Assembly: GCA_018242605.1 (NCBI GenBank)
Contig: JAFEBP010000014.1
Location: 1 to 64,000, forward strand
Source: Planctomycetota bacterium
GTDB lineage: Bacteria; Planctomycetota; Phycisphaerae; Phycisphaerales; UBA1924
Direction: 5' to 3'
Length of the DNA stretch: 64,000 nucleotides
Position numbers and translations under genes: made by a program. The notes beneath the pieces were generated by a model. That model was not told where the DNA came from, made no database searches, and was given only the letters and a program-made list of their open reading frames with translations. The number at the start of each line of letters is the position of its first letter. Position 1 is the stretch's first letter. Below are positions 1 to 7,433 of the stretch, piece after piece.

Positions 1-420
1 CCCGGCTACTGGCCTGCACCGTTTCGCGGTGGGGGAGGTTGGCATCACGGCTGTGGGGGCGGTCGACGGCGGAGCGGTGGTGGGAGTTAGCTGGGGGTAG
101 CCGGGACTGCGGTGGAGTGCGGGTGGCGCGGCGGGCGCTACCTGCATCGCTTCGCGATGCGCAACATTTGTGGCACGGCTACCGGGGGTGCGGCTTCGCC
201 GCGACCCCCGGCTACTGGCCTGCACCGCTCCGCGGTGGGGGAGGTTGGCATCACGGCTGTGGGGGGTGCGGCTTCGCCGCTGCCCCCGGCTACTGGCCTG
301 CATCGCTTCGCGATGCGGAAGATCTGTGGCACGGCTACCGGGGGTGCGGCTTCGCCGCGACCCCCGGCTACTGGCCTGCACCGCTCCGCGGTGGGGGCGG
401 AGGCGTGCGGCGTCGCACGG
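1..420. repeat. Tandem array of ~78-bp hairpin-forming repeats
   Basis: The phrase GGCTACTGGCCTGCA recurs at about 4, 210, 288 and 366, spaced 78 bp apart in the last three. Two unit types alternate, giving a 156-bp higher-order period. One carries the hairpin CACCGC-TCC-GCGGTG, the other GCATCGC-TTC-GCGATGC. Between them sits a third hairpin, GCGGC-TTC-GCCGC flanked by GGGGG and CCCCC (about 184-209, 263-287 and 339-365). The stretch from about 60 to 140 looks like a degraded unit. Open frames across the array are simply unbroken by stops and are not called as genes. It continues beyond the left edge. A REP/BIME-like intergenic repeat family is the closest description. Confidence 0.85.
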
Positions 421-534
421 TAGTTCGATGTCACTTGCCTGTGGTGGGGTGGCCGGTGGTTGGGTGGGCCGGTGGGTTCGCGGGCGCTGGTTTAGCTCGG
501 GCGGTGTGATGGGGTGGGCGGGTACGGTTGGGGC

Positions 535-1095
535 ATGAGATTGCGAAGGCAGAGTGTGGTGCGGGTGCGGGCGCTGATGGTGGCGGGGGTGGTGTTGGTG
601 GTGCTGGGGGCGCTCGCGGCGGGTGGGCATGGGCAGTGGACGGTTGGGGGGCCGTCGGGGATTCGGGGGAGGGGGGTGGGGTTTGACGCGGCGGGGAACG
701 CGGCGTGGCGCGAGGCGGGGGTGTCGCTGTTTCGCGGGGCGGCGGGGGTGTGGGTGGCGGAGCGGTCGGTCGCGAAGGTGTCGTTTGATTGGGGCGGCGG
801 CGGGGCGGTGTTCTTTGGGGTGGATGATGAAGTTGGAGGGCCGCGGGGGAATGATTCGTCGGTGTGGTGGCGGCCCAACGCGGGGCTTGGGAGTGTTCAG
901 AAGGGGGCGGGGGGGCGGTCGTGGTTTGTGACGGTTCCGCTGTGGCCGCTGGCGGGGCTGGTGCTGGTGTGGGCGGCGGTGGAGTGGCGGCGCGGGAGGA
1001 TTGGACGCGGGGCGTGCCAATGGTGCGGGTATGAACGGACGGGGCTGGGGGGCGGGGTTGCGTGCCCGGAGTGTGGGCGGGGGGAAGGGGGGTGA
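535..1095 (+). CDS. Small membrane protein with C-terminal zinc ribbon
   Basis: A 186-residue protein. The N-terminus (MRLRRQSVVRVRALMVAG...) is a positively charged stub followed by one hydrophobic helix at about 14-32. A second helix lies at about 130-147 (LWPLAGLVLVWAAVEW). The protein ends in a treble-clef-like ribbon, CQWCGYERTGL...ACPECG, close to the CxxCGY(D/E)-L...CPECG ribbons common on planctomycete membrane proteins. The ATG at 535 was chosen over a longer frame because the signal-anchor begins there. The middle region is unlike anything I recognise. Function is unknown. The last ~85 bp of the gene plus ~40 bp downstream are duplicated at 2632-2758, beyond the next gene. Confidence 0.7.
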   Translation: MRLRRQSVVRVRALMVAGVVLVVLGALAAGGHGQWTVGGPSGIRGRGVGFDAAGNAAWREAGVSLFRGAAGVWVAERSVAKVSFDWGGGGAVFFGVDDEVGGPRGNDSSVWWRPNAGLGSVQKGAGGRSWFVTVPLWPLAGLVLVWAAVEWRRGRIGRGACQWCGYERTGLGGGVACPECGRGEGG

Positions 1096-1134
1096 GGCGG
1101 TGGCCAGTTGCCGAGGCATGACTTCGATGACACC
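1009..1134. repeat. Direct repeat copy 1 (3' end of zinc-ribbon gene)
   Basis: This 126-bp segment covers the zinc-ribbon codons and stop of the preceding gene plus ~40 bp downstream. It matches 2632-2758 in the same orientation at roughly 87% identity by eye (about 15 mismatches and one 1-bp indel). Both copies end in a TTCGATGnCACC motif. The two copies bracket the HEPN gene, as target-site or recombination duplications would. Confidence 0.85.
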
Positions 1135-1145
1135 CGCCCTAATCT

Positions 1146-2585
1146 ATGCCCGTGACATCAACTGACTCCTCAAGCGGCGTTTCCCAAGAGCTCTTTGGTT
1201 CACCGATTGATCGCTTTACGAAGCGAGTGAAGGCATTTTCCGGCGTCATTCCATCGGTCATGACGGTTTTGGGCTTTGGCGCAGAGACGGAATCCAGGGC
1301 CATCGATGCATTCATGAAGGCACACGGGTCGCCTGATGAACGAAATCCTACGAAAACACGTATCGATGTTCACAAAGTGGCGGTACTGGACGATTTCATG
1401 CGTCGGATCGAAGAAACGTTAATCGCGGTGACGCACCTTCCCCCGACCATGCTTGTATCGATGGTGAGCGAGTATGACGTATTGCTTGGCCGTCTTATAG
1501 ACGCAATGTTCCGAAGCAAGCCGGACGTTTTGAATAGCTCAGGCCGCACCCTGACCTTCTCTGAAATTAGTCGACTTGGAGATATCGAAGCCGCGAGAGC
1601 GTTCCTGATTGAAAAAGAAATTGAGTCGGTTCTTCGCGACAGCCATGCTCTGCAATTTGACTGGCTCGAGAATAAGCTCAAAATTCCGTTGCGTAAGGGA
1701 TTGCAGCGATGGCCCCAGTTCATTGAGTTGACGGAGCGGCGAAACCTTTATGTTCACACGGACGGTGTAGTCTCGTCGCAGTACATTGACGTCTGTAGGA
1801 AACACGGAGCCCCGCTGGGTGACAAGATCCAAGTGGGCACAAAGCTCAATATCGACCACGATTATCTGATATCGGCACGCGATGTTTTAATAGAGATAGG
1901 CGTAAAGCTCGGCCAAGTAATGTGGCGAAAGCTAGTGCCTGCTGAGATCGATCGCGCAGAGGACCATCTGATTGCTTGTACCTACGATCTGCTTCAAGCA
2001 GGGCACAACCGCTGCGTCGCCTCGATTCTGCAGTTCTTTGTGGAAGAACTAAAGACGAATGATGCTAATAAGCGCATGGTATTGACAGTCAACTACGCTC
2101 AGGCTCTGAAATGGAGTCGTCAATCTGACAAAATGCGAACCCTTGTCAGTAATATTGATGTATCTATCCTTGCACCGAAGTTCCAGCTCGCATTCGCCGT
2201 TCTGCTCGATGATTACGTCAAGGCGGCGAGCCTCGTCCGCGAAATCGGATCCAGAGGAGCAATCGGAATGGTAGAGTACCGCGACTGGCCTCTATTCAAG
2301 GAATTGAGGGATCAACCGGAGTTTCTTGCTAGCTTTGAGCAGGTCTTTGGTCGTCCGTTCCAACCGTTCCTGGAAGAGAAACTCAAATTGGCCCGAGAGG
2401 CACGAGACCATGCTGGCAAAGCGATGATGGACCAGTTACCCAAACAGGTCGAGGAGCTAAAAGCAAGCAAACGATCTGCCGACCAAGAACAGGCTCGACA
2501 TCCAAACAAGGAGACGCCGCCTACGAATCCAATCGCTTCACTGCAAATTTCCCCAGAGCTTGAAACTCGCCATCCTCAGGAGTAG
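1146..2585 (+). CDS. HEPN-motif protein, putative defence gene
   Basis: A 479-residue soluble protein whose base composition (roughly 50% GC) is far below the ~70% of the flanks. It has no signal peptide or membrane segment. At residues 194-204 it reads ELTERRNLYVH, which fits the RX4-6H catalytic motif of HEPN ribonucleases (R199, H204) and the common RN..VH form. The surrounding region (about 70-260) is predicted to be mainly helical, as in HEPN domains. The rest (about 270-430) has helical-repeat character, and the tail (about 410-450) looks coiled-coil with many Lys and Glu. HEPN proteins are typical RNases of toxin and abortive-infection systems. No ribosome-binding site is obvious before the ATG. 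The gene sits alone between two direct repeats and faces the NACHT gene. Family assignment beyond the motif is inference. Confidence 0.6.
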   Translation: MPVTSTDSSSGVSQELFGSPIDRFTKRVKAFSGVIPSVMTVLGFGAETESRAIDAFMKAHGSPDERNPTKTRIDVHKVAVLDDFMRRIEETLIAVTHLPPTMLVSMVSEYDVLLGRLIDAMFRSKPDVLNSSGRTLTFSEISRLGDIEAARAFLIEKEIESVLRDSHALQFDWLENKLKIPLRKGLQRWPQFIELTERRNLYVHTDGVVSSQYIDVCRKHGAPLGDKIQVGTKLNIDHDYLISARDVLIEIGVKLGQVMWRKLVPAEIDRAEDHLIACTYDLLQAGHNRCVASILQFFVEELKTNDANKRMVLTVNYAQALKWSRQSDKMRTLVSNIDVSILAPKFQLAFAVLLDDYVKAASLVREIGSRGAIGMVEYRDWPLFKELRDQPEFLASFEQVFGRPFQPFLEEKLKLAREARDHAGKAMMDQLPKQVEELKASKRSADQEQARHPNKETPPTNPIASLQISPELETRHPQE

Positions 2586-2859
2586 CGGAGGTAGGTCGCC
2601 CGCCGGACTCATCATTTCGATGCCGCCTGCCGGGGCGTGCCAATGGTGCGAGAATGAAGGGAAGGGGCTCGGGGGGCGGGGTGGCGTGCCCGGAGTGTGG
2701 GCGGGGGGAAGTGGGGTGAAGCGGTGACCACCTTCCCAAGCACGACTTCGATGCCACCAGACAAGTGACCCGATCTGGACAATGAGTTAAGAAACTTCTT
2801 AATTGGCTCGATACCAATTGTTTTCGATGCCACCAGCCCATCCATCTGATGCTCACAAC
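2586..2859. other. Intergenic junction with repeat debris
   Basis: A 274-bp gap between the convergent HEPN and NACHT genes. It holds the second copy of the zinc-ribbon repeat and three occurrences of a TTCGATGCC(A/G)CC motif (2616, 2747, 2823). The last two share 14 identical bases. The piece between 2760 and 2820 is AT-richer and has no recognisable feature. Confidence 0.7.
2632..2758. repeat. Direct repeat copy 2, frameshifted gene remnant
   Basis: 127-bp copy of 1009-1134 in the same orientation. In the zinc-ribbon frame it begins CQWCENEGKGL, as in copy 1. An extra C at about 2670 (CTCGGGGGG against CTGGGGGG) then shifts the frame, so the second CPEC knuckle is lost. It is therefore a decayed pseudogene fragment and not a functional alternative 3' end. 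Confidence 0.85.
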
Positions 2860-5136
2860 TCAAAGGAGTTTCTGGATTGTCTCGATAACGCGGCCAATTC
2901 TGCCGGTAGTTTGGTTATTGTCCATAAATCGCTGCACCTCGCTATCCGCTTCCTTCCTGAGTAGCAGCCCGCCCTCAGCCACACCACTAATTGTGATTTC
3001 TTCGATGATGCCCGCACTGACCAATGCGTGCAGAATGCTCATGCACAATTTGTGACGGCCGAGAATGCCGCGCTTCCAATTTGGTGCGGCGAATGAGCGC
3101 ACGATTCGACCCGATCGCCAGAACTTGCAAAGCGCCAGCTTTACCAATTCGTTTGCCACTCTTTGGGAAGAATTCCCACGGCCAATCAAGAGCTGCGCGG
3201 GGATGTCGAGCTCGCACTTTTCAACGGTTACCTGTTGCCAAGCATCTCGTGAAGCGTCGGAGAGGTCGAAGTCGCCTTCAAATCTACACTGTCTGAAGAT
3301 TGTGCTGCTGTCGACGTCGCAATCGGCGAAAACTACATCACTGAAGGTACAACTCTGGAATGTGATTCCTCGCAAATCAAGTCGGCCGGCCGCGCCCTTA
3401 ATGTAAAGTCCCTTGGCTGTCGAACCGCTCGAGAGTCCCAGCTCGCTTAGAGTTTTCTCAAGACGCTCCTTCTTTGTGATGTTAGCGTCTCGTTTGGTTA
3501 TCAAATCTCTTGCCAGGTGGAAGAGAAAGCTCCTGGCTTTCACATTCTTCTCCGGGACAGCGCAATACGCCTTTGCAAGGGCGTTCGCGAGATCTACGTC
3601 AGGTAAGAACGACAAGACGTGATCGATAAGCGCGCCGCCCGCATATTCTTCCATAATTGACAGGGCGCACCGATCATCTGCCAGCGTCGCTCCGACGATC
3701 CCCTTTAGCACTCGTCTTGCCTTGAACTGCAGTGGCAAGAAGGTGTATCTAAACCGATAAGCACTGGCGTTCCCTTCTACGTCCGCTTTCTCAATCAATG
3801 GGTGTACACTCAGCTTACTCGTGTCCTCGCTCGAATAGCCAGCCATGATTAAGTCATCGATGTCAAAGGTCGTTGCCAGCTCTGTTGCGACGATCTCAAA
3901 TGCGCAAAGCTGCTCATCTGGAGACGTCTTCAGTCGTTGCCTACTTTGCTCTCTGCTGCAAAATGCACGAAGAATCGAGTACATGTCATTCGACAGCGGG
4001 TCGGAATGCTGCGAAAGTTGAGCGTCCGATTCGACGGCGCCGGCTATTAGACCGATAACGAATGGGTGGTAGAGTATTTGAGTGCGGCCGCCGGGAGTGG
4101 GTGGCTGGTTCAGTGGACGAATTTTATTGAACCAATCCAGTGCTTTCGAGCGAAGGTCGCGCTCCTTTGAGAACCGACGGTCCAAGTAATCGAGGGCCTG
4201 TTGTCTTGTAAAGGGGGCAAGCCGTTCTTGACGGATGCCGTTGACTTTGTCCCCGATTTCCGCGGACCAATAGAGACTTCGGCTAGTTAACAACACGCGA
4301 GCATCGGATGCTTGGGCAGTTTCGAGGAGGCGATTGAGTGTATCTCGGGCGTTAAACTGGCTCCCGCCATTGGCACAGAGTTCATCAAAACCATCGATAA
4401 TGAATGCTACTGCGCCAACTCTTACTAGGTAGGTTAAGAGTTCGCTAGACACGGTTAACGAGGAATCGAAGTGCCTGATTGAGTGCAGAGTGATATCCCA
4501 CACGTCATCAAATGACTCTCGCGCCTTCGCCCATTGGCCTGCTTCGAGGTAAACTGGAATTACGCGAGTTTCAAGGGCAGCCTTCGCGAGGCGCTTGGCG
4601 ATTGCTCTTGACACTGTTGTCTTGCCGATTCCCGCATCGGCGAGCAGGGCAATAACATGATCGGTCGTCTCCTGTCTCGACGCCATCCATGAATATATAT
4701 TATCGTCTAGGTTCTCCTTTGCCTCTCTCTCTGGACGAGGTGTCACGTAATACGCTTCTTCCGGCAAGGATGTGACGACCTTGTCCAAATACCCCTTGAA
4801 TCGGCCGTAGGTTGCTTCCCAGACTGTCTTCTCCAGTTCAAGAACTTTCACAGTAGCCCCCAAGTCTACTTGAATCTGGGCAAGCCGTGGGGACATGCTG
4901 TTTGGAAGAAGTAAGTATTTGTGGTCGGCATTCCTAGACATTGCCCTGCGGGCTTCTCGCACATCTGCGGATGTTGCGGCCGCATGTAGGTAACCAAAAA
5001 GTGCCCTAACTTCCGAGAGCCCCGCCGTCGCCTTAGCTTCGTACAGCTGAAAGGCTTGACTTGTGGGAATATCGATCTGGGTGATGTCGCGGTACCCCAG
5101 AAGTTCTAAATCGTTTCTTGAGAAGGTTCTGGCCAT
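2860..5136 (-). CDS. NACHT-type NTPase, putative anti-phage protein
   Basis: A 758-residue STAND NTPase of low GC. Residues 1-150 form an N-terminal domain I cannot classify. The NTPase core has Walker A ADAGIGKTT (about 166-174), Walker B VAFIIDGFDEL (243-253) with the D..DE pattern of NACHT proteins, and a sensor LLTSR (282-286). At about 595-645 there is a short pentapeptide-like beta-helix (LDLRGITFQSCTFSDVVF...). The last ~110 residues look like a winged-helix module. Bacterial NACHT proteins are known phage sensors, with the C-terminal part usually sensing and the N-terminal part acting as effector. The start has a good Shine-Dalgarno (AGGA, 8 bp upstream). It lies 45 bp downstream of icd on the same strand, so it may be co-transcribed with it. 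Confidence 0.85.
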   Translation of the reverse strand: MARTFSRNDLELLGYRDITQIDIPTSQAFQLYEAKATAGLSEVRALFGYLHAAATSADVREARRAMSRNADHKYLLLPNSMSPRLAQIQVDLGATVKVLELEKTVWEATYGRFKGYLDKVVTSLPEEAYYVTPRPEREAKENLDDNIYSWMASRQETTDHVIALLADAGIGKTTVSRAIAKRLAKAALETRVIPVYLEAGQWAKARESFDDVWDITLHSIRHFDSSLTVSSELLTYLVRVGAVAFIIDGFDELCANGGSQFNARDTLNRLLETAQASDARVLLTSRSLYWSAEIGDKVNGIRQERLAPFTRQQALDYLDRRFSKERDLRSKALDWFNKIRPLNQPPTPGGRTQILYHPFVIGLIAGAVESDAQLSQHSDPLSNDMYSILRAFCSREQSRQRLKTSPDEQLCAFEIVATELATTFDIDDLIMAGYSSEDTSKLSVHPLIEKADVEGNASAYRFRYTFLPLQFKARRVLKGIVGATLADDRCALSIMEEYAGGALIDHVLSFLPDVDLANALAKAYCAVPEKNVKARSFLFHLARDLITKRDANITKKERLEKTLSELGLSSGSTAKGLYIKGAAGRLDLRGITFQSCTFSDVVFADCDVDSSTIFRQCRFEGDFDLSDASRDAWQQVTVEKCELDIPAQLLIGRGNSSQRVANELVKLALCKFWRSGRIVRSFAAPNWKRGILGRHKLCMSILHALVSAGIIEEITISGVAEGGLLLRKEADSEVQRFMDNNQTTGRIGRVIETIQKLL

Positions 5137-5181
5137 TCGTATGTCCTAATCGCTTGGCGCGGTTGCCACATTGCGATGCAA

Positions 5182-6657
5182 TTACATATTTCCAATAACC
5201 GCGTCGCCGAACTCGGAGCACTTGACCTTCTTGACCTGGGTGTCGCCCTCGGCCTTCATGAGGCGTTCGAAGTCGTAGGTGACGGTCTTGGCGGAGATGG
5301 CGCCGTCCATTCCCTTGATGATGAGGTCGGCGGCTTCGGTCCAGCCCATGTAGCGGAGCATCATTTCGCCGGAGAGGACGACGGAGCCGGGGTTGACCTG
5401 GTCGAGGTTGGCGTACTTGGGGGCGGTGCCGTGGGTGGCTTCGAAGATGGCGTGGCCGGTGACGTAGTTGATGTTGGCGCCGGGGGCGATGCCGATGCCG
5501 CCGATTTGTGCCGCGAGAGCGTCGGAGAGGTAGTCGCCGTTCAGGTTGAGGGTGGCGATGACGTCGAAATCCTTGGGGCGGGTCAGGACCTGCTGGAGGG
5601 TGATGTCGGCGATGGTGTCCTTGATGAGGAGCATCTTCTTCCACTTTGACTGACCTGTGGAGTCCGGGCCGTGGGAGGCCCAGATGGAGGAGAGGACGCC
5701 GGTGACTTCGGCGACGATGTCGGCCTTCTGCTTGGGCGTCATCATGTCGTAGCCGGGGTCGATCATCTTGGCGTTGTCTTCGGCGGAGAGGTTGGGGTTG
5801 GCCTCCTTGTTGCCGAGGATCCAGGTTTCGCGCTCGGTGACGGTCTGGTTGCGGAAGTAGGTGCTGGCGACCTTGTAGCCCCAGTCCTTGAAGGCGCCTT
5901 CGGTGAACTTCATGATGTTGCCCTTGTGGACGAGGGCGACGGACTTGCGCTTCTCTTTGAGGGCGTAGGCGATGGCGCTGTGGACGAGGCGTTCGGTGCC
6001 CAGGGCGGAGACGGCCTTGATGCCGATGCCCACGGCGGTGCCGGCGATGTCACGCTTGGGGCCGCCGACGGATTCGAGCATGGCCTGCCAATCCTTGCCG
6101 GCCTTCTCGGTGCCGAAGCGGATCTTGGCGAACTCCTTGGGGAAAGTGGCCTGCCAGAAGTCGAGGATTTTCTGGGATTCGGCGGTGCCCGCGGCGTATT
6201 CGATGCCGGCGTAGATGTCTTCGGTGTTCTCGCGGAAGATCACCATGTCGCAGTCCTGCGGGCGCTTGACGGGGCTGGGGACGCCCTTGAACCAGCGGAC
6301 GGGGCGGAGGCAGACGTAGAGGTCGAGCATCTGGCGGAGGGCGACGTTGAGGGAGCGGATGCCGCCGCCGATGGGGGTGGTGAGCGGGCCCTTGATGCCC
6401 ACGAGGCACTTGCGGAAGGCGGCGAGGGTTTCTTCGGGGAGCCAGTTGCCGGTCTTGTTGAAGGCTTTTTCACCGGCGAGGACTTCCTGCCAGGTGATCT
6501 TGCGCTTGCCGCCGTAGGCCTTGGCGACGGCGGCGTCGAAGACGCGGACGGAGGCGCGCCAGATGTCCGGGCCGGTGCCGTCGCCCTCGATGAAGGGAAG
6601 GATGGGGTCGTTGGGGACGTTGAGGCCGGAAGGGGTCATCGAGATGGTGCTGGGCAT
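5182..6657 (-). CDS. icd: Isocitrate dehydrogenase, NADP-dependent
   Basis: A 491-residue TCA-cycle enzyme that oxidatively decarboxylates isocitrate to 2-oxoglutarate. Clear family blocks are [20 protein letters not shown] (the substrate and phosphorylation-site loop), [33 protein letters not shown] (metal and substrate aspartates) and [17 protein letters not shown], where the Lys-Tyr pair is that of NADP-preferring enzymes. It is ~70 residues longer than the E. coli enzyme, mainly through insertions in the middle. The start ATG at 6657 follows a GGAGA ribosome-binding site; the frame stays open further upstream only because GC-rich sequence lacks stops. The last codons (GTT ATT GGA AAT ATG TAA) are strikingly AT-rich compared with the rest of the gene and adjoin the low-GC island. 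Confidence 0.97.
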   Translation of the reverse strand: MPSTISMTPSGLNVPNDPILPFIEGDGTGPDIWRASVRVFDAAVAKAYGGKRKITWQEVLAGEKAFNKTGNWLPEETLAAFRKCLVGIKGPLTTPIGGGIRSLNVALRQMLDLYVCLRPVRWFKGVPSPVKRPQDCDMVIFRENTEDIYAGIEYAAGTAESQKILDFWQATFPKEFAKIRFGTEKAGKDWQAMLESVGGPKRDIAGTAVGIGIKAVSALGTERLVHSAIAYALKEKRKSVALVHKGNIMKFTEGAFKDWGYKVASTYFRNQTVTERETWILGNKEANPNLSAEDNAKMIDPGYDMMTPKQKADIVAEVTGVLSSIWASHGPDSTGQSKWKKMLLIKDTIADITLQQVLTRPKDFDVIATLNLNGDYLSDALAAQIGGIGIAPGANINYVTGHAIFEATHGTAPKYANLDQVNPGSVVLSGEMMLRYMGWTEAADLIIKGMDGAISAKTVTYDFERLMKAEGDTQVKKVKCSEFGDAVIGNM

Positions 6658-6851
6658 TGGGGGTCTCCGGGTGCTCGCCGCGGGGCGGCGGAAGGGGGAT
6701 GAAGTGTCGCGGCGTGTGTGCCGCGGCGGAAAAACAGGGTAGGGGGTGGGAGGGCGCGCGGGGAAATGTGCGCGGGGGTGTGGCCGCGGGGGGCGGGGGT
6801 GCGTAGGGGGAGTGGGTTGCGGGGCGGGCTTGGAGTGGAAGTACCGGGTGT

Positions 6852-7427
6852 TCAAGACGCAGGCGATTGCCGCCAGCGGTCGAGTTGAGCGACGAAGTTT
6901 CTGAACGACGGGCACTTTCGCTCGAGTACGTCCAGACGAAGGACGCCGGCGACGCGCTCGTTCACGAGATCTGGAACGTATCGTGGCTGGACTTTTGCAG
7001 CGCGGAGCTGAGCTTTCAGCCATTCTTTGGGCTGCGCGAGGGATTCGGGATGGCCGTGCCCTTTGAATCCGGGCGCATTGGCGATGCTCTGGATGGCGGT
7101 CTCGTCGGCGATGAGCCACGACTCGATTTCCTGAACGGGCACGGCGATGCAGCAGGATTCGGACACTCCGGCCGGCTTGATGATCTCACGGGCGACGAGC
7201 TCTCGGATCGACTCCGGGGAGCGGCCGTCCGCGTCGTGGCAGATGATGAAGCGGAGGACGCCGGCATTGATCCAGGCTCGGATATCGCGGGCACCCTTGG
7301 CGCGGAGGTTTCCGCAGCCGTCGTAGCCCTTTTTCTTGATGGTGATTGGTGCCGCGAGGCGGCGGCGGGTGATGGAGGCGAGTACGTCGGCGTCGGAGGC
7401 GTGTTCCGCGAGGATTGCGTACATCAT
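6852..7427 (-). CDS. TOPRIM-fold protein (DUF4276-like), ATPase partner
   Basis: A 191-residue protein. It starts [16 protein letters not shown], with Glu8 in the first TOPRIM strand-loop, and has the second acidic motif ICHDADG (D65, D67), the layout of TOPRIM nucleases. Overall it resembles the DUF4276 family (later EIESWLIAD and P...K..L segments). It lies 6 bp downstream of the AAA ATPase stop, so the two form an operon. A GAGG lies 4 bp before the first ATG and 7 bp before a second, so the true start may be at 7424. ATPase plus TOPRIM pairs (OLD/Gabija/PARIS-like) are anti-phage systems in which the TOPRIM subunit is the effector. PARIS itself uses DUF4435, so this would be a relative and not PARIS proper. 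The defence role is inferred from the pairing. Confidence 0.75.
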   Translation of the reverse strand: MMYAILAEHASDADVLASITRRRLAAPITIKKKGYDGCGNLRAKGARDIRAWINAGVLRFIICHDADGRSPESIRELVAREIIKPAGVSESCCIAVPVQEIESWLIADETAIQSIANAPGFKGHGHPESLAQPKEWLKAQLRAAKVQPRYVPDLVNERVAGVLRLDVLERKCPSFRNFVAQLDRWRQSPAS

Positions 7428-7433
7428 TGCGCC

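Noticed and set aside
1-540. Protein-coding gene across the left repeat array
   Set aside because: All frames give repetitive Arg/Gly/Pro-rich translations that follow the 78-bp repeat, with no start signal; the pattern is DNA-level.
2586-5220. Duplicated icd 3' end (att site) marking an integrated element
   Set aside because: No second copy of the icd end was found in the window, and there is no integrase; only the composition change supports integration.
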